A stretch of DNA of 64,000 bases from positions 101,979,001 to 102,043,000 of the forward strand of contig CM027379.1 in NCBI GenBank assembly GCA_015680905.1, in the 5' to 3' direction. Of this stretch, positions 12,241-24,744 are shown piece after piece. Numbering within the stretch: the first letter of the stretch is position 1; each line of letters begins with the position of its first letter. The notes beneath the pieces were generated by a model. That model saw only the letters and a program-made list of their open reading frames with translations, made no database searches and was not told the origin of the DNA. Source of the DNA: Coptis chinensis. Lineage: Eukaryota; Streptophyta; Magnoliopsida; Ranunculales; Ranunculaceae. The position numbers and the translations under genes are program-made.

Positions 12241-14731
12241 AATTGTTTTTTGTTTCCTTAGTCGATTTTGTTTATAACAAGCAATGAGAAATGGATATTA
12301 ACAGTTTAGGGACTTCATAAATGATGAGCCTTATTTATAGTTCATGGGAGTAGTTCTTATCAACTCCACATTAAGAGAAGTCTTTCAAAGTGTTCTATAA
12401 ATGTATCGCCATGATATGTTGAAGTACCATTTTGTTAAGTATAGTCCCTTTTGCTTTCTATGGATAAAAACATGTTATTGTTAGCTCAAGTCTAATTCAA
12501 AGCTAGGGAAAATTGATTATTCAAAATTGTTTAATAAAGGTGTGTTGATCTCTGTACTGTGAGCATATGAGGAATGTTCATTTTTTTTTCAGGGTTGGTT
12601 GTTATGATCCTCTATTTGGGATGAATCAAAATAATGTTTAGTAGTTGCTTGCAGGGGTAGTGGATCATGAAATATGTACTTTTCTTATACTATGCTCATG
12701 CTGCTATTGTTTGAGTTTGTAGTAAATTTAATTGTAGATGGATGCCTTGATTAGGGGGTATTTTGTTTTGTTAAGCAAATAGCTTAATATAACCAAAAAA
12801 GAAAAGAAAACAACAGCCTAGCTACTATTTTTGTATACCTAATTATACCATCTATGATATTGGAGCTAAGGAAGGTAGTATCTTCTCAATAACGTGAATT
12901 TGAGTTATTTAGCATCAATTTCTTTAAACATATCTGATCACTCATAATCACGCCTAGATAGGTGTTTTTTTCTTTTTAAAAGGAAAAATGCTAACCTTTA
13001 GCCTTAGAATCCATGATGGAAGATAATCCATTTCTCTATTAGTTGGAAAATATATTATCTGTTTTCAATATTTCCTCGATGGAGATCTATGGTTTAGGGC
13101 TCGATTTTCCATTTAATGGCAGTGAAGGCTTCATTGTCACTATTATGTGGCTGCAGAGTAACATCAGAAAATATGTGGAACTCGGTGTGGATGGATCTCC
13201 TCAAGGTCGAAATGGGCTCCTAAAATGCCTTGAGAATAGAGTGGAAAGGATATAATAACTGGGAGCATGCACCTACATGGGAAGACTAAATGGTAACTTG
13301 ATGTTGGTCATAGATTTTCCATGGACATGGTAATTAACTCTATATTCAAGTGCAATTTTAATTAATTAATTTTTGTTTATATCTTTGTATCACAAATGCA
13401 TGGTTGATCAATCTCTTTGTTGTTTCAATACAAGTTTGTGGATTCAATGGTTTGTGACGTTTAGTGTATATTAAAATTTCATCGTTATCTACAAGACCAA
13501 TTCATTTTAGGCTTTTGAACATCTTGAACATGTTAACATTTTTTGCAAGTCTGTAACAATATTAGTAGCAAGCATACAAGCTTACGTAAATTCCAATCCA
13601 TATGTTACTACATAAATAAAAATGATTTAGGGTAATTACAAATATCGATCAGCACCATTCTATCAAATATATATCCACAAGTACATTGTTAATATTGTAG
13701 GTAGGCATCCAAAATTTTAATGACCCTTCACGGGATTTGAATTTTGTTGTGACTCGAGGTTGTCTTCTTATAAACAATTAATTATCATATGTTTCATGGA
13801 TTGAAAAGTTGTTTGTGTTGTTTGACACCCTTTACTATGTATATTTATACTTACGGGTACACGTTTTTTTTATTTTTTTTAATTTTTTATGATTTTTGTG
13901 TTTTGGTCTTAATTTGTTAGTTTTATTATGATCTTATCATCTTTTTTAATTATGATCTTTGTGTGTTTGATCTTAAGTTGTTAGTTTTATTATGATCTTA
14001 TTATCGTGGTCATTCAATGGGTATGAACTAGAAAAACTTAAGAGTTCTCACCTTATCTCTTGACTATGGCATAATTACCCATTCAATGATCGACCACCAT
14101 GGTAGCTACAATTTGTTCACTCAACTAGAAATGGATTCATGGAACGATTCTGAAACTCTACCAAAAAAATGTATTCTCCTCTCTACAATTGATATATATA
14201 TGTTGAATTATATATTCTTATTCAGAGTGTTATTTCCATTGATTGATATATTCTTCTTCTGAAAGTAAACTACAAATATGGAAAAATGATTGGGAAAAGG
14301 GAGATGCTAATCTCTGGGAAGTAGTGAGAACAAAATAATAATCAAAGTTGGTCATTCAACCAGGATAAATCTTTTTTTTTTGTCTATTTACTCTCATTTA
14401 TATAATATACATGCCTATTTCCATGCTTTACAGATAAATTGTCCATGTATTATGCATAGTCTTAACTACATACATTGATTAAGGATTTTGTATGCATAAA
14501 ATCATAAAAAATCAGTTTTTATATTGTTTTAGTGCTTACGTTTATATGGTCATATATTTTATTGTTCTATTAGAGGTTATACAAGCTGTGGATTGTACGT
14601 TGTTTGTTTGGCAATATCATACCATTTGCTTAGTAACTATGATGCTTCTCACTTACGAATCCTTAAATTTTCCCACATCTCAGTCCATCGAAAATGAAAT
14701 ATGAAAAAGTATTGAACTAACTTTTGATAAG
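12241..14731. other. AT-rich DNA with one exon-like segment
   Basis: This stretch is mostly featureless. A plus-strand segment at about 13158-13255, preceded by a GCTGCAG acceptor-like site, reads IRKYVELGVDGSPQGRNG then LLKCLENRVERI and a stop. It has coding-like composition but I do not recognise it. Nearby T-rich phrases around 13870-14000 (TTAGTTTTATTATGATCTTAT repeated once in altered form) look like a decayed short duplication. Confidence 0.3.
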
Positions 14732-14802
14732 TTGTCTAAGTAGCACTCATGGCCTTATGACTTCTAATTAGGTGATTGTGGGTTCGACTCCTACCTGGCG
14801 TG
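14732..14802 (+). tRNA. tRNA-Arg(UCU)-like pseudogene
   Basis: The 3' half resembles plant arginine tRNA with anticodon TCT. The anticodon loop is CTTCTAA, followed by a GATTGTGG joint and a T-arm GTGGG-TTCGACT-CCTAC that pairs with one G-U wobble. The B-box core GGTTCGA is intact, and the sequence ends TGGCGTG followed after one base by a long T run, as at a Pol III terminator. The 5' half is decayed: the D-arm is shortened and the acceptor strands pair at only about four of seven positions. It is therefore a pseudogene or a tRNA-derived relic, not a working tRNA. Confidence 0.45.
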
Positions 14803-17512
14803 CTTTTTTTTTTATTATAAAAAATTAGTTTTATACTGTTTATATCTTAATTTTTTATCACATAAAATGGGTTATGTAAATTGTTCATTGCGACTATTTT
14901 GTTTTTGTAGGTCTTTTTCGATCATAAGAATCCATGGGTTATAAGAGCGAGATTGACAAAGCATTTATCAAAACCTTTAGAGTGGTAGCTTGCCACGTTT
15001 GACATGAACCTCAAATTTCATTTTGCTGGTATTGCTTCTTCATTAGGGCATTGATTTACAATACATAGACAGAGGCCTTCTTCATTAGTAGATGAATGGT
15101 TTTTTGACAACCTAGCAAAAAACACGTTTTTTCACAATACGTAGACAGAGAGACCTTCTTCATTAGTTAACACCAGTATAGTGGTAGAGGTTACACCCAT
15201 AAACACTATTAAATGCATACTTGGAACTATTCTTTCGTATTATTTTTGGTAAAAGAGGCATCTAGAGTAAATTGGCTTTATTTCATTATGACTTCTCATT
15301 GTTTCTACTCCATATGCATTCCTTACTACATTTGGTATTATGATATAAGAACATTCGTTTTGTGGTATTTAAATGACCACTACTTATCAACAATTGGCAT
15401 GCTCCCTATCAATCTATCATAACACTTGCAATGGTAGTTGATATGGTGATTTATATACATAAGTATTTTGTTGTCTACATCTTTGGATGCAGTGTGCAAG
15501 CTTCAGTGATTTGTTAATGGAATTATTTGGAATAACTTTAAGAAAGTAAGGATATACTCAAGTAATATCATTGCTTTAATAAATAGCATATCAGAACGTT
15601 TTTAAGAGTATATACTGCATTGATTTTCAATATTGTGTCCCCTGCATGTTCATCTAGCTTAGCATATCTATAACATTGAAGTCATTCCTCGAGAACTAAA
15701 TCCTTGGTTCACTTTATTTATTTTTTAAACACATGAGAGATTGGTGGCAAACCTGCGGGTTCTTTTGTCAGTGATTCTGCACAGTATGAATTTGTGGAGG
15801 AACTGTACGTTAGCAAAGCTCAAGACCTTTCCTTCGTTAAATTATTATGAGATACAAATTATTATAGTAAAACCATATAGCCTTTTCCCAATCGAACTAT
15901 TGCATTCATATATGTATGTATATTTCTGGAATGAATGACAAATGTTATGCTTATTGTATAGGTATAGTTATTGGTTAAGTTATAAAAGTTTGTTTTAATG
16001 TTTATACTGATTGCTCTGTCAAAACTCATCGTATTGTCATATTTGAAGTATTTTTTTATCGAATGATTCTGACAATGAGGACTAATTTTAGTTGCGAGGG
16101 CTTCACTTTCCTTTTTCTATTCCTTTGAAAATCAAGATTTTCAATTGAGTGTTGAACATCCATGAGTGTATTATTGCTGCAAACCAACTCAAATTAGTGA
16201 TTTAATTTGTGATATAATATGGTTTTTTAGAAAACGACTTAGGCGGTTCCTAGCCAACTCGCCTAGGCCTAAGACGGTTCAAAAAATGGTGGGTCTAGGG
16301 GGGCAATGAGTCGGGCAAGATAGACTAATTGGCTTTTAGGCAGATGAATTTTTCTCCCTATCTCTCTTCTTATTGCAATGGATTGCAACCGTTTTGTTTT
16401 TCGTGTAATTGATTGCAACCCTTTTGCTTTTCGTATCGATCCTCTAACGTTGTATGCTACTGAGAACGCTATATGATTGTTATATTTTCAAAACAGGTTG
16501 TTAAAAAAAATGATTTCTTCATGAACATGTTGTTTTCCCTTTGAGTGATGCTTATTGGGACAAGGTATACAATTTCTAAAATAATCATATTATTTTTTGC
16601 AATTATCAGTTATTAGTTTTACTCAATTTTTTGATGTGTTTTATTTGAGAATAAACTTACATGAACTGATATGGAAGTCAATTGCAATGGGAGCTTATAA
16701 CTTAGTGTTGGCCCTTTTGCATTTTTTTTTTGTGTGATATTGAGGTTTGTATACCGTGTTTGCAGGATCAATTGGGTTTTGGAGGTTTGTATACTCCAAA
16801 ACCGACCCGTGCACCCCTAGCAGAGTGTATGATCATTTTTTATTTTTTATTTTTTTATTTTTTGTACTTATAGATTTCTCCCCTGTAATGTGGGTGCAAT
16901 TTCCATTTCATTGTAGTTAGTATTTAATTTGAGACTTAGATTTGATTAGAACTTAACTGCCTAAATTTGTTACATAACTTGCAGTTGTAGACATATTTGG
17001 TTCAGTATACTTTCGAAATAATAAACCCCGAGTTTGAATTTTCTTTTCTTATTTCTTCTCCAACATTTTCTTCTATAGACGTAGAGTTTTGTTACTCCCT
17101 ATCATTTGGCTAAGTTCAAGATGAGGAGAATATAGATAGATTAGTAAGAGCACTTTCTTGGTTTACACTTAGCTTAATTATTTAGTAGTTACTACTGTAT
17201 TGCTTATCATTAACAACTGTTGTAGTGTGGACTCAAGAGCTTCCTCTCTTAAAGCATAAATGTCTTGCATAATTTTTTATTGCCTATCATTTTTCTTATT
17301 GTTTGAAGTCTAGAACGAAATCTGACAAATAATTGGCGCTGGAACCCTTGATCAATTAATTTACTGTATGAGTTTTAATATAGTTTGGAAGTAAGAGTTT
17401 TTGATACATAAAATGAAAAAAATATATATAAAAACGGTTACCGGGTCCAAAAATCTAGTTTAGTAGACAAGGTATAGAGCCCACACTCCCCCGTAATTTT
17501 GGAGAATCTCTA
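14803..17512. other. Intergenic DNA with repeat scraps
   Basis: No gene is recognised. Around 16235-16345 there is a G/C-richer patch with repeated CCTAGGC/GCCTAAG phrases, a motif style seen in many plant interspersed repeats. Around 16795-16820 a phrase ending GCACCCCTAG resembles the end of hAT-type non-autonomous elements. At 17455-17458 a CTAG precedes a T but has no convincing hairpin. Confidence 0.35.
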
Positions 17513-17725
17513 CTAGGGGTGTCTCTTTTTGCCGAATTTCCGATTTTTTCGAAATCCGACCCGAAATTGGTCTGGCTCTGGGTGTAGTTTTCATGGGCCG
17601 ATTTTCCGATTTCCGAAAATTCCGAAAAAAAATTGGATCGGATTTGGATATAATTCTAAAATCTGATCCGATCCGAAAATTCCGAAATTTCCGATATTAT
17701 TGCCAGTTTATTCCGAAAATATATA
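17513..17725 (+). repeat. CCGATCCGAAAATTCCGAAA-type repeat, hAT-like edge
   Basis: It begins TAGGGGTG and is built from repeated CCGAAAATTCCGAAA and GATCCGATCCGA phrases. The same vocabulary occurs in opposite orientation at 30831-31004, which ends CACCCCTAA. TAGGGGTG/CACCCCTA edges are typical of hAT non-autonomous elements, but I could not pair both ends of a single copy here. The family call is tentative. Confidence 0.5.
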
Positions 17726-18234
17726 TTTCTCTCACTATCCACTTGATTAGATTTCGACCGTTCATTCATTTTCTAGTTTTTTACTTCCAAAAACAAAACA
17801 AAAACATAACCTAACCGCTACTTCCCCACTTGAATTGGACCACTCTACTGTCATTACACCGTCTGCCATAACAACAATGATATGAAAAAAAATGTCATTG
17901 AGTCATACAATGACTTCCAGACCAATCCAAAAGCCAAATTCCAATAGATAGAATATTATGTAAAGCTACTTAGAGTCCAAGACCATAATCCATTATTTAT
18001 GCAGACACTTCACGCTTCAATTTCCACACACGAAAAAAGATTGAAACATTACAAATACCTATACCTCAACAAAATGCAATGCTTGCTATTAGTGGCTGCA
18101 GGTTATTTTTCTCGTTTTTTCTTGGATCACTTGTTTGAATGAAAATGGGTTTTCTCAGTAAACAAGTGCGTATTGTTGTTGGTACATTGGTGTTGTGGAC
18201 ATGGTTTTCTCTCCCTACAATGAACATTGACGTA

Positions 18235-18300
18235 TCTTTATATATATATAATAGCAGTCCCTTTTGCTGGTCTGTGAGGGTGTCCACGTAGGCAAATTTT
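18235..18300 (+). mobile_element. Helitron-like 5' terminus, family B, copy 1
   Basis: The sequence starts TCTTTATATATATATAATAG directly after an A and continues with AGCAGTCC and GGGTGTCCACGTAGGC. Two diverged copies of the same block occur at 28207 and 28695 (TATAATAGC, then GGGGTGTCAACGCC or GGGTGTCCACGCC). A 5' TC after A and a conserved subterminal region fit a Helitron 5' end. A 3' end for this copy is uncertain. The best candidate is near 23684, where GGCACCCGTTCATAGGAG occurs, a phrase repeated at 30750 just before a CTAG. If so, this element would be about 5.4 kb and would enclose the fragments at 18652-19125, 19690-19810 and 22789-23575. Confidence 0.5.
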
Positions 18301-18651
18301 AAGTACCCTTTTTACTCACTAGAAATCAGGAAGAGAAACAGAAGGATTACTAAAAAAAGGGAGAAAAAAATTGCGATAGATGTCTCCAACTTATAATGGA
18401 AACCCACCTCAAAAACCCACGACTGTTCCAAAAAAAAAGAAAAACCCACAACTAAAATTAAAAACAACTCTTGAGATTCTCTGATGAGTCGACCAATTCC
18501 TCTGCCCGGATGAACGAAACCCGTTAATCGAGACACATGGATTACTGATTGTTGACCAATTCCTCTACCCAGACGAACGAAACCGTTAATCTGAGACCTG
18601 TGGATTACCCAGAAGTGTGTCGATGTGCAAGACTTAATGATTGTTTACTGC

Positions 18652-19125
18652 TCATATGTCGAAAAATGTTAATGGATCATCACAGAGTTCTCAGAGTTCT
18701 CATCCTACGAACATTAGAACTGACGCGGCAATTGACAGTTCTATGGAGTAGAGAGCTTCAGGTATGAAAAAGAAATTACATTCTCTGGTTTTATCCTTAT
18801 TATTGTTTTCGACCAGTTTGAATCAATGGAAGTACCACGGTACTCTACATGTTCAACTAATTAAAACCTTCCATCGGGTGTTTTGTCTCTTTTACAGGAG
18901 GTGCAACTGATGGTAAAGAATTTCAGCATCCATCTTTCCAGAATGAGAATTATTTATCTCCAAATAGGCAGAACTGGAACATGGAATTTAAGGACGCAAC
19001 ATTTGCGGCCGCAGGCATTATTCTTGAGTCTGGCCGAAAGGGCAAGTTTTGCTTGCTAGGGCTGGAGCAGAGGTTTGTCGGGGCTTCGGAAAGCAATATT
19101 CCACAGGATCTCACAAGCCATTGAT
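18652..19125 (+). pseudogene. Unrecognised two-exon gene fragment
   Basis: Two exon-like blocks are joined by a plausible intron: donor GTATGA at 18762, acceptor TTTACAG ending at 18897. The reading phase agrees across the junction. The first block is Ser-rich (NVNGSSQSSQSSHPTNIR) with one in-frame stop shortly before the donor. The second reads EFQHPSFQNENYLSPNRQNW, then EFKDATFAAAGIILESGRKG, and becomes unclear after about 19080. I do not recognise the parent protein. The spliced structure argues for captured genomic DNA rather than a cDNA copy. It lies just inside a Helitron-like 5' end on the same strand. Confidence 0.45.
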
Positions 19126-19689
19126 GCAGTTCGTGTATGCTATACCTTAGAATCACATCTCTGCAAATTGAATTTTTTCATCTGTTTTCAATGCATTATA
19201 TGTAAATCTGTTCAAAAATAATCTGTTAAATTTATTATTCGTATATTTTAATGTTTATTGCATGTGATTAGTGTGGATAGAGCACTCTATATTAGTTTTG
19301 GTTCATTACTGTTTTCTCAAGAAAACATATGTCATTACTGTTTTCACTTTCAATGCGAACACAATACCGCCATTATTGAGAGCACAACGATGTCAATGGG
19401 TTTAAGGAGTCCAAATCCTAAAGCTTCATTTGGGTTCTTGGATAATAACTTATAACAATAATAGGAATTTTAAAATTTGTTTGTGTTCTTGCTGGTAAGT
19501 TTTTGTTTTCACTAAACTGTACTGCTAGGTGAAGATATCAGATCATACACAGAGCTTCTTCCTGTGTTTGTGTCTTCGAAGAACTTATAGATGGTGAAAC
19601 TTTCTAGAATCAAATTGTCTATGAGACTATGATTATTGTTTGTAATTGCAAATATTTTTGGTGTATTAGTTTGTATTATGTCTTATTGA
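19126..19689. other. Spacer between gene fragments
   Basis: No feature is recognised. The DNA is AT-rich with short random frames. Confidence 0.5.
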
Positions 19690-19810
19690 AGGTCACCCTT
19701 GGGTTCGGGTCGATGGTGTAGCTCCTAATGAGCGAGCCTCTTGACTCAGTTGTCTTATCTTGCTGAAGCAATTCTCGGCCATGAACAAGTTCAAGAAATT
19801 AGAAATCATA
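19690..19810 (+). pseudogene. CDPK exon fragment (end of kinase domain / autoinhibitory junction)
   Basis: The plus strand reads GHPWVRVDGVAPN, then (in shifted frames) PLDSVVLS and [13 protein letters not shown]. This is the C-terminal kinase edge and the start of the autoinhibitory junction of plant CDPKs (usual form [34 protein letters not shown]). It ends at a GTAAGT donor, a normal exon boundary for the family. Two small frame breaks (about 19730 and 19760) make it non-coding. Only this exon is present. A different CDPK exon sits on the minus strand at 5831-5913, so CDPK sequence was picked up at least twice in this locus. Confidence 0.85.
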
Positions 19811-22788
19811 GTAAGTATTCCGTGCCTGTTTTGCTAATGACACTTCTTTGTCAAATAGCTCAAATTAAGTACTGAGATTAAGGTGCTTTGAGGGTCTAGA
19901 GCAAAAAACATTTACTTGAAGCATTATATCTATCACGAATGTCTCAAAGTGTATGATATATTCATCTACAATAATCAACTTCTATTGATTTAAACTCTTT
20001 CATGTTATTCTAAGTTCAAACTGTTTTCCTTTATGTTCAATATCACTAAACAATCTCATATCCTTTTTTGTGTCTGCCTTTCAATCACTACAAGCTCAAT
20101 GCTGGAAAAAGTTATAATGTCAGCGATTATACAATGATTCGAACAAGCTTAACACAATTCTTGAAGGATAATTGGTATGTACTTTATTTTTTTTCTTTCT
20201 CATTTCTTATGCACTTATTCATTTTCAGCAAATTATTGATGCAAAGACGACTGCATAAAATTATAAGAATTCAATTCGAATGATTGCAACCCCGAAAACC
20301 TAACAGTGTGTTTCCATTCTAAATTTCTAATATAACTCTTTGATTTTTATTAGCGCAACGCTTAGCTACCTTAACTCTTTTGTGGCTCAAATATTTGTCC
20401 TTCCACCAGTAGCTTTCCACCAAAATCCCTTCAAAATAATGAAAACATCTTGATAAAAATTCATGAAGCAGCCACAAAACACAACTGGATGGAGTGATAA
20501 GAAAAAACTAAAGAGACCTTTAACCAGATTTTTCTAAAGAATGGATGAGGACACTACTAAACCATTGATCGAATGCTTAAATTACATAGCAAGATGCATG
20601 ATATCAGTGCAAACTCCAAACTAATTCTTTTATTTTCTTTTTACAAGTAGAAGGGGGGGGGGATATACAATAGACTGTTTAAAGTGGGAAGTCTATGGAA
20701 GTGTTTTTTACAATAGCACTCTCGAGTTTTTCTACAATAACACTCCCGAGTATTCAAAAACTCAAAACCTTGCCAAACTTACTACACACTACAAGAGTGA
20801 TCTCAGTCGATAAATTTGTAGTACTACTACTTAGTATGACACTTAACTTAAGGAACGTAATAATCATTTGCTTCCAACTGTGTGTGTGAATAGAGATCTT
20901 TTATGATTAAGTTTGCTTCAGGAATATATGTTGTCCTTGGGTATTGTCGGGTTTCCAGTTTCACGAAATTTGACTGAACTTCTATTTTATAGTGAAGTAA
21001 GTATGCCTTAATGTTCAGATCGTTCTTTAATCATTCACTCTTTTCCATATCATTTTTTTTTTATTAGCAAAACCCGCAAAACCTCAAAACACTAACCGCC
21101 AACTCCAATTACCCACCCCCATTCGATGACAGTGATGGATTTTTTTTTATTTTCACGTAGCCAGCATAATCTTTATACTCTCCTAAGCATAGAAGGTTCA
21201 AAGAGAGGTGATATAGAATCAATGGACCAAGCCTACCGATTTTTTTAGCAAGGTACGAAATCTTGCTACAAGTTTTTGAGTTCTTTAGAATATAAAAAAA
21301 AAAAAACACACTGAAGTTTCAATTTTTTTTCCCCTCCTGAGTTGAGTTTTTAGTGGTTACTCAGTCACCCTAAGTTCCTCTCACATTCAGTCTACATTGG
21401 CGGTGGGGATCTACTTTATAGTGCCAGTACTTCCATTTGTAGCTTAAAGTAGCTTTTGTGCCGCATATGATAAAGTAGATGGTAACACACACATGGTCCA
21501 GTTATAGTTTAACCACATTAATGATATTATAAAGTATCATGTTATGGCTCAGATCTTTATGAAATTCGGGTAAAAAGAGGTGTCTCACGGGTAAGAAAGT
21601 TGTAATTTTTCTATGTAGCTGTTCCAGCATTGGTCTTATAGAGGTGTATTTTTTCTAGAATCAATAGAGAAACGATAAAAGAGGCTAATATCGGGTCTAT
21701 ACTACAGTGTAAGAAAGTATCCTATTAGAAACTCAAATCAAGCGTGTAATCAACCTCCATTAGGTATAATTCAACGACTTTTTATATTACCTTAGTAAAA
21801 AGTAAGGAATAGCATGCCTGAAAAAAGTGCTAAAAGTTGTAAGCTATGGGGTCTAGCAGTGGGTACATGAAGAAAAAAAAGAGGTAGTAAACCCATCTCT
21901 CTCTCTCACGTTAGCAGTGGGCACTTCATGTGATTTGTAGCTATTCCGTTGTTGTTAAGGTCTTCTACCATATTTTTAGGGGTATAAAAACAACTCATTA
22001 ATAATAGGCTAGCATAGTTTGGTATAGGAGAAAATGTGTACTTTAGCTATTCGTCCTAATTATTTACATTTTTTTTCCTTAATTTTGGACAAGTCCTCCT
22101 ACATTGGAGTTGATGTACGACGATGATGGGGGTTTGCATTTAATTTGAGTGGTTGCCTTGGATCACTTCATTCAGGTATGTCTGATAAAATTAATGGAAG
22201 TCGTACTTGAGCTTATAATTAATTTGCCTGTAAGATGCCCACAAATGGAAAATAGCTTAGATTTCCATTAGTTACCAAAATAAAATAGTTCAGATTGCCA
22301 TTGCTTTTTTATTTTTCTTCGTATAGTACGCCATGTATCTTATAATATTGGTTGGAAGAGGAAAGTAGGAATCAAATGGTCTGTTCCAGTTGAGTACAAG
22401 TTCTTGATGGTGGTAGACCTTATCTCTGAATAATGTGATTGCATTAGTCTCTAAAGCTTGGTTCTAACTATCACGATCCCTCCGATTTTTTGCCACACCT
22501 TTAATTAGCCAAATACACGTATGTTGTGATTGAAATTTGTTGTTTAAGTTATTTTTTTTTCAATTACCAATTGAATCACGTGCTTAGTTGTGACATGTAT
22601 ATTAAAAGGAGTAAAAGAAAACCCTTTTGTAGCTAATCTTATTGGGAAAAATTGTAAGGCTCAACATGAGGGTAGAAAACGGTACAATGGTAACTTGGTC
22701 ATGGGGATCTACAGCTGTTTTTAAAAATATATGGGCCTAGCCTATTGGATAACGCTATGTTAAATCAATTGTCAAATGTTTTTCATAG
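19811..22788. other. AT-rich spacer, no gene recognised
   Basis: One segment (about 20085-20173) reads HYKLNAGKSYNVSDYT then MIRTSLTQFLKDNW into a GTATGT donor and may be another captured exon, but I cannot name it. The rest contains homopolymers, including a G run at about 20652-20661, and no domain. Confidence 0.35.
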
Positions 22789-23575
22789 ATTGGAAATGCA
22801 CGATGGATTATCGATTGAGATCAAGGAATGATGGATTATGCTTGGGTGCATGCTTTAATATCTGATGGAGTACATGAAGCAATTGTGAAAAATTGTGATT
22901 TTGCTAAATTGGGTCGTCAAACAGAAGAATGTGAGAATGCCTTGGATGATTATTATGGCTTATATGATATCATGGACATGTATAGTTTGTATACTCCTAT
23001 GTATCTAGAGGGAAGCCCACTCAACAAATCTTTAATGGTTTCTCAGAGTACTACAACCCCCAAATCATCTAGAATGGTAAGTACTTCACTGTTCAATTAT
23101 TTACCTGAAAAAAAAATGATGAAAAGAAAGGACACATGTTCTCATTGTATGAAACTTTGAATATAAAATGAAAATAGCTTTCATTGATTTTTTTTTTCTT
23201 CTATCTTTTGATTTAAGTAGGGTATCTGCGTAAAATACTAGGCTACCAGCAGGTTATGATTTATGGCTAATGAATTACTCAACAATGTACTTCAACCGTC
23301 CAGATGTTCAAGAAGTTTTGCATGCAAATGTTACAAATATTTCTATACCATGGGCTCTTTGCAAGTAATAAAAAGAATATTTGCTTTCTTTTTTAAATTC
23401 AAATGTTGGGAACTTGGGGTTGCTTTTCACAAATTTCATATTTTCATCTCCAACATATAATTTACGCAGCTTTGATGTTCTCAGATATATGGAATGACTC
23501 GGGCCGACTTCGATTGCTTCAATTCCTATTATTAAAAGACTTCGATGATGGTGGTCTTCTCATATGGATCTATAG
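22789..23575 (+). pseudogene. Serine carboxypeptidase-like (SCPL) gene, three-exon fragment
   Basis: Exons are 22789-23076, 23221-23364 and 23470-23575, each bounded by AG and GT. They cover the central part of a plant SCPL: IGNA, then DYAWVHALISDGVHEAIVKN and DMYSLYTPMY; then PAGYDLW, YFNRPDVQEVLHANVTNI; then a block equivalent to DIWNDSAPTxLPIIKxL and GGLLIWIYR. SCPLs are secreted or vacuolar serine hydrolases or acyltransferases with a Ser-Asp-His triad. All three triad regions lie outside this fragment, which also has an early stop and frame breaks (about 22805-22820 and 23485-23500). It is a dead internal fragment with introns retained. Confidence 0.85.
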
Positions 23576-23681
23576 GTAAATTAATGTTTTCTTCTGATAT
23601 ATTCAAATTATGTGCAAACTATCCTTAATTTTTACATGTAATAATATATAATGGCACCCGTTCATAGGAGTTGATATTCAA

Positions 23682-23766
23682 ATTATGGACAACGTTGTCA
23701 CTGAATGAAGCCCTCTAAAGGTGTCCACGCGTCGTGGGGTCATCTTGGGATATCGTTGTCCATAAT
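23682..23766. repeat. 85-bp segment bounded by a perfect 13-bp inverted repeat
   Basis: ATTATGGACAACG at 23682-23694 is exactly reverse-complemented at 23754-23766 (CGTTGTCCATAAT). The enclosed 59 bp include GGTGTCCACGCGTCGTGG, which resembles the GTGTCCACG subterminal motif of the family B Helitron-like ends. It could be a tiny MITE or a hairpin. No target duplication is evident. Confidence 0.6.
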
Positions 23767-24110
23767 ATAAACAAATATTGTCGGTTTTAAATTTTGTCAA
23801 TATGGTCAAGCGGAAATTTGAAATATGGTTACAAAATTGGTCAATAAGGGTCGTGATCTTCGTATCCAACTCACAAAATTCACATTTATTGTTGATATCT
23901 AACAATATCCTTTATATTTTCGCCATGTAATCAATTACCATCCACAAACATCTGTTTTTATTTTTCATATTTTGGGTAGCTTCCAGTTCTAGCAAATACT
24001 TTCTCAACATTACAACCAATATTTCCTATACCTTTATAAGCGGTTGTAATCATCCATCTCAAATCCTTGGTCAAGTATGCTTTTTCATTTTGAGTTGATT
24101 GTTGGTGTTA

Positions 24111-24744
24111 GTTGGAGCAGGAGGGGAGATCATAAACGATTTGAGGTTGGACATGGCTAGGCTTCAAAGCAGGGGAATGAGCCACATGCAGAGGGATGTT
24201 GGAGGCCTGCATGGATATGCAACTTGAGTTGCAACGGTCGATTAGACAGGGAAGTCTCTGCAGCTCTAAATCGCTCAACCGGTGGGTCAGTCCGTAATGA
24301 TAAGCGAGTATTTATTTTATTTTTTGTCCTAACTTTTATTTGCAAATATCCTACCTATATCGTAGAAAATGGTTTCTGAAGTTTCTAATTGGTTACAGAG
24401 GTTGGTGTGGAGACATCAGAGGATGGATCTAAATGGGGTCATGTGAGAAAAGGGACATGTTGTGTCTGTTGTGATAGTCATATTGATTCTTCGTTGTACA
24501 GGTACGTATCCTTACCTGCTTCCCGCCTATATGCTATTGAGATTAAAATATAAGAGTAGATGAGTTTTGCCTCTATGTTAGATAACTTGATTAATTTTCT
24601 TTTCTTTTTCTTTTTTTAAATTACAGATGTGGGCATATGTGCACCTGTGCAAAATGTGCTAACGAGTTGGTTCGTAGTGGAGGGAAATGCCCATTGTGTC
24701 GTGCAGCGATCGTTGAAGTAATCCAAACTTATTCTATATTGTAA
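24111..24744 (+). pseudogene. RING-type E3 ubiquitin ligase gene, last three exons
   Basis: Exon pieces are about 24111-24295, 24399-24501 and 24627-24744. The first encodes a coiled helical segment (EIINDLRLDMARLQ, GMSHMQR, then MLEACMDMQLELQRS in a shifted frame). The other two encode a C-terminal C3HC4 [22 protein letters not shown], then [15 protein letters not shown], then [19 protein letters not shown] and a stop. All zinc ligands of the RING are present and the splice junction between the last two exons is normal. Two single-base insertions in the first exon (about 24195 and 24250) break the frame. The layout (helix, C-terminal RING, IVEVIxxYSIL end) fits a large plant RING protein family; the upstream N-terminal region is not seen nearby. 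It is probably a captured or truncated 3' gene end. Confidence 0.85.

Noticed and set aside
17440-17458. Possible third family A-like Helitron 3' end (CTAG before T)
   Set aside because: The sequence before it (CGGTTACCG) forms at best a 4-bp stem and no matching 5' end was found on the plus strand upstream.
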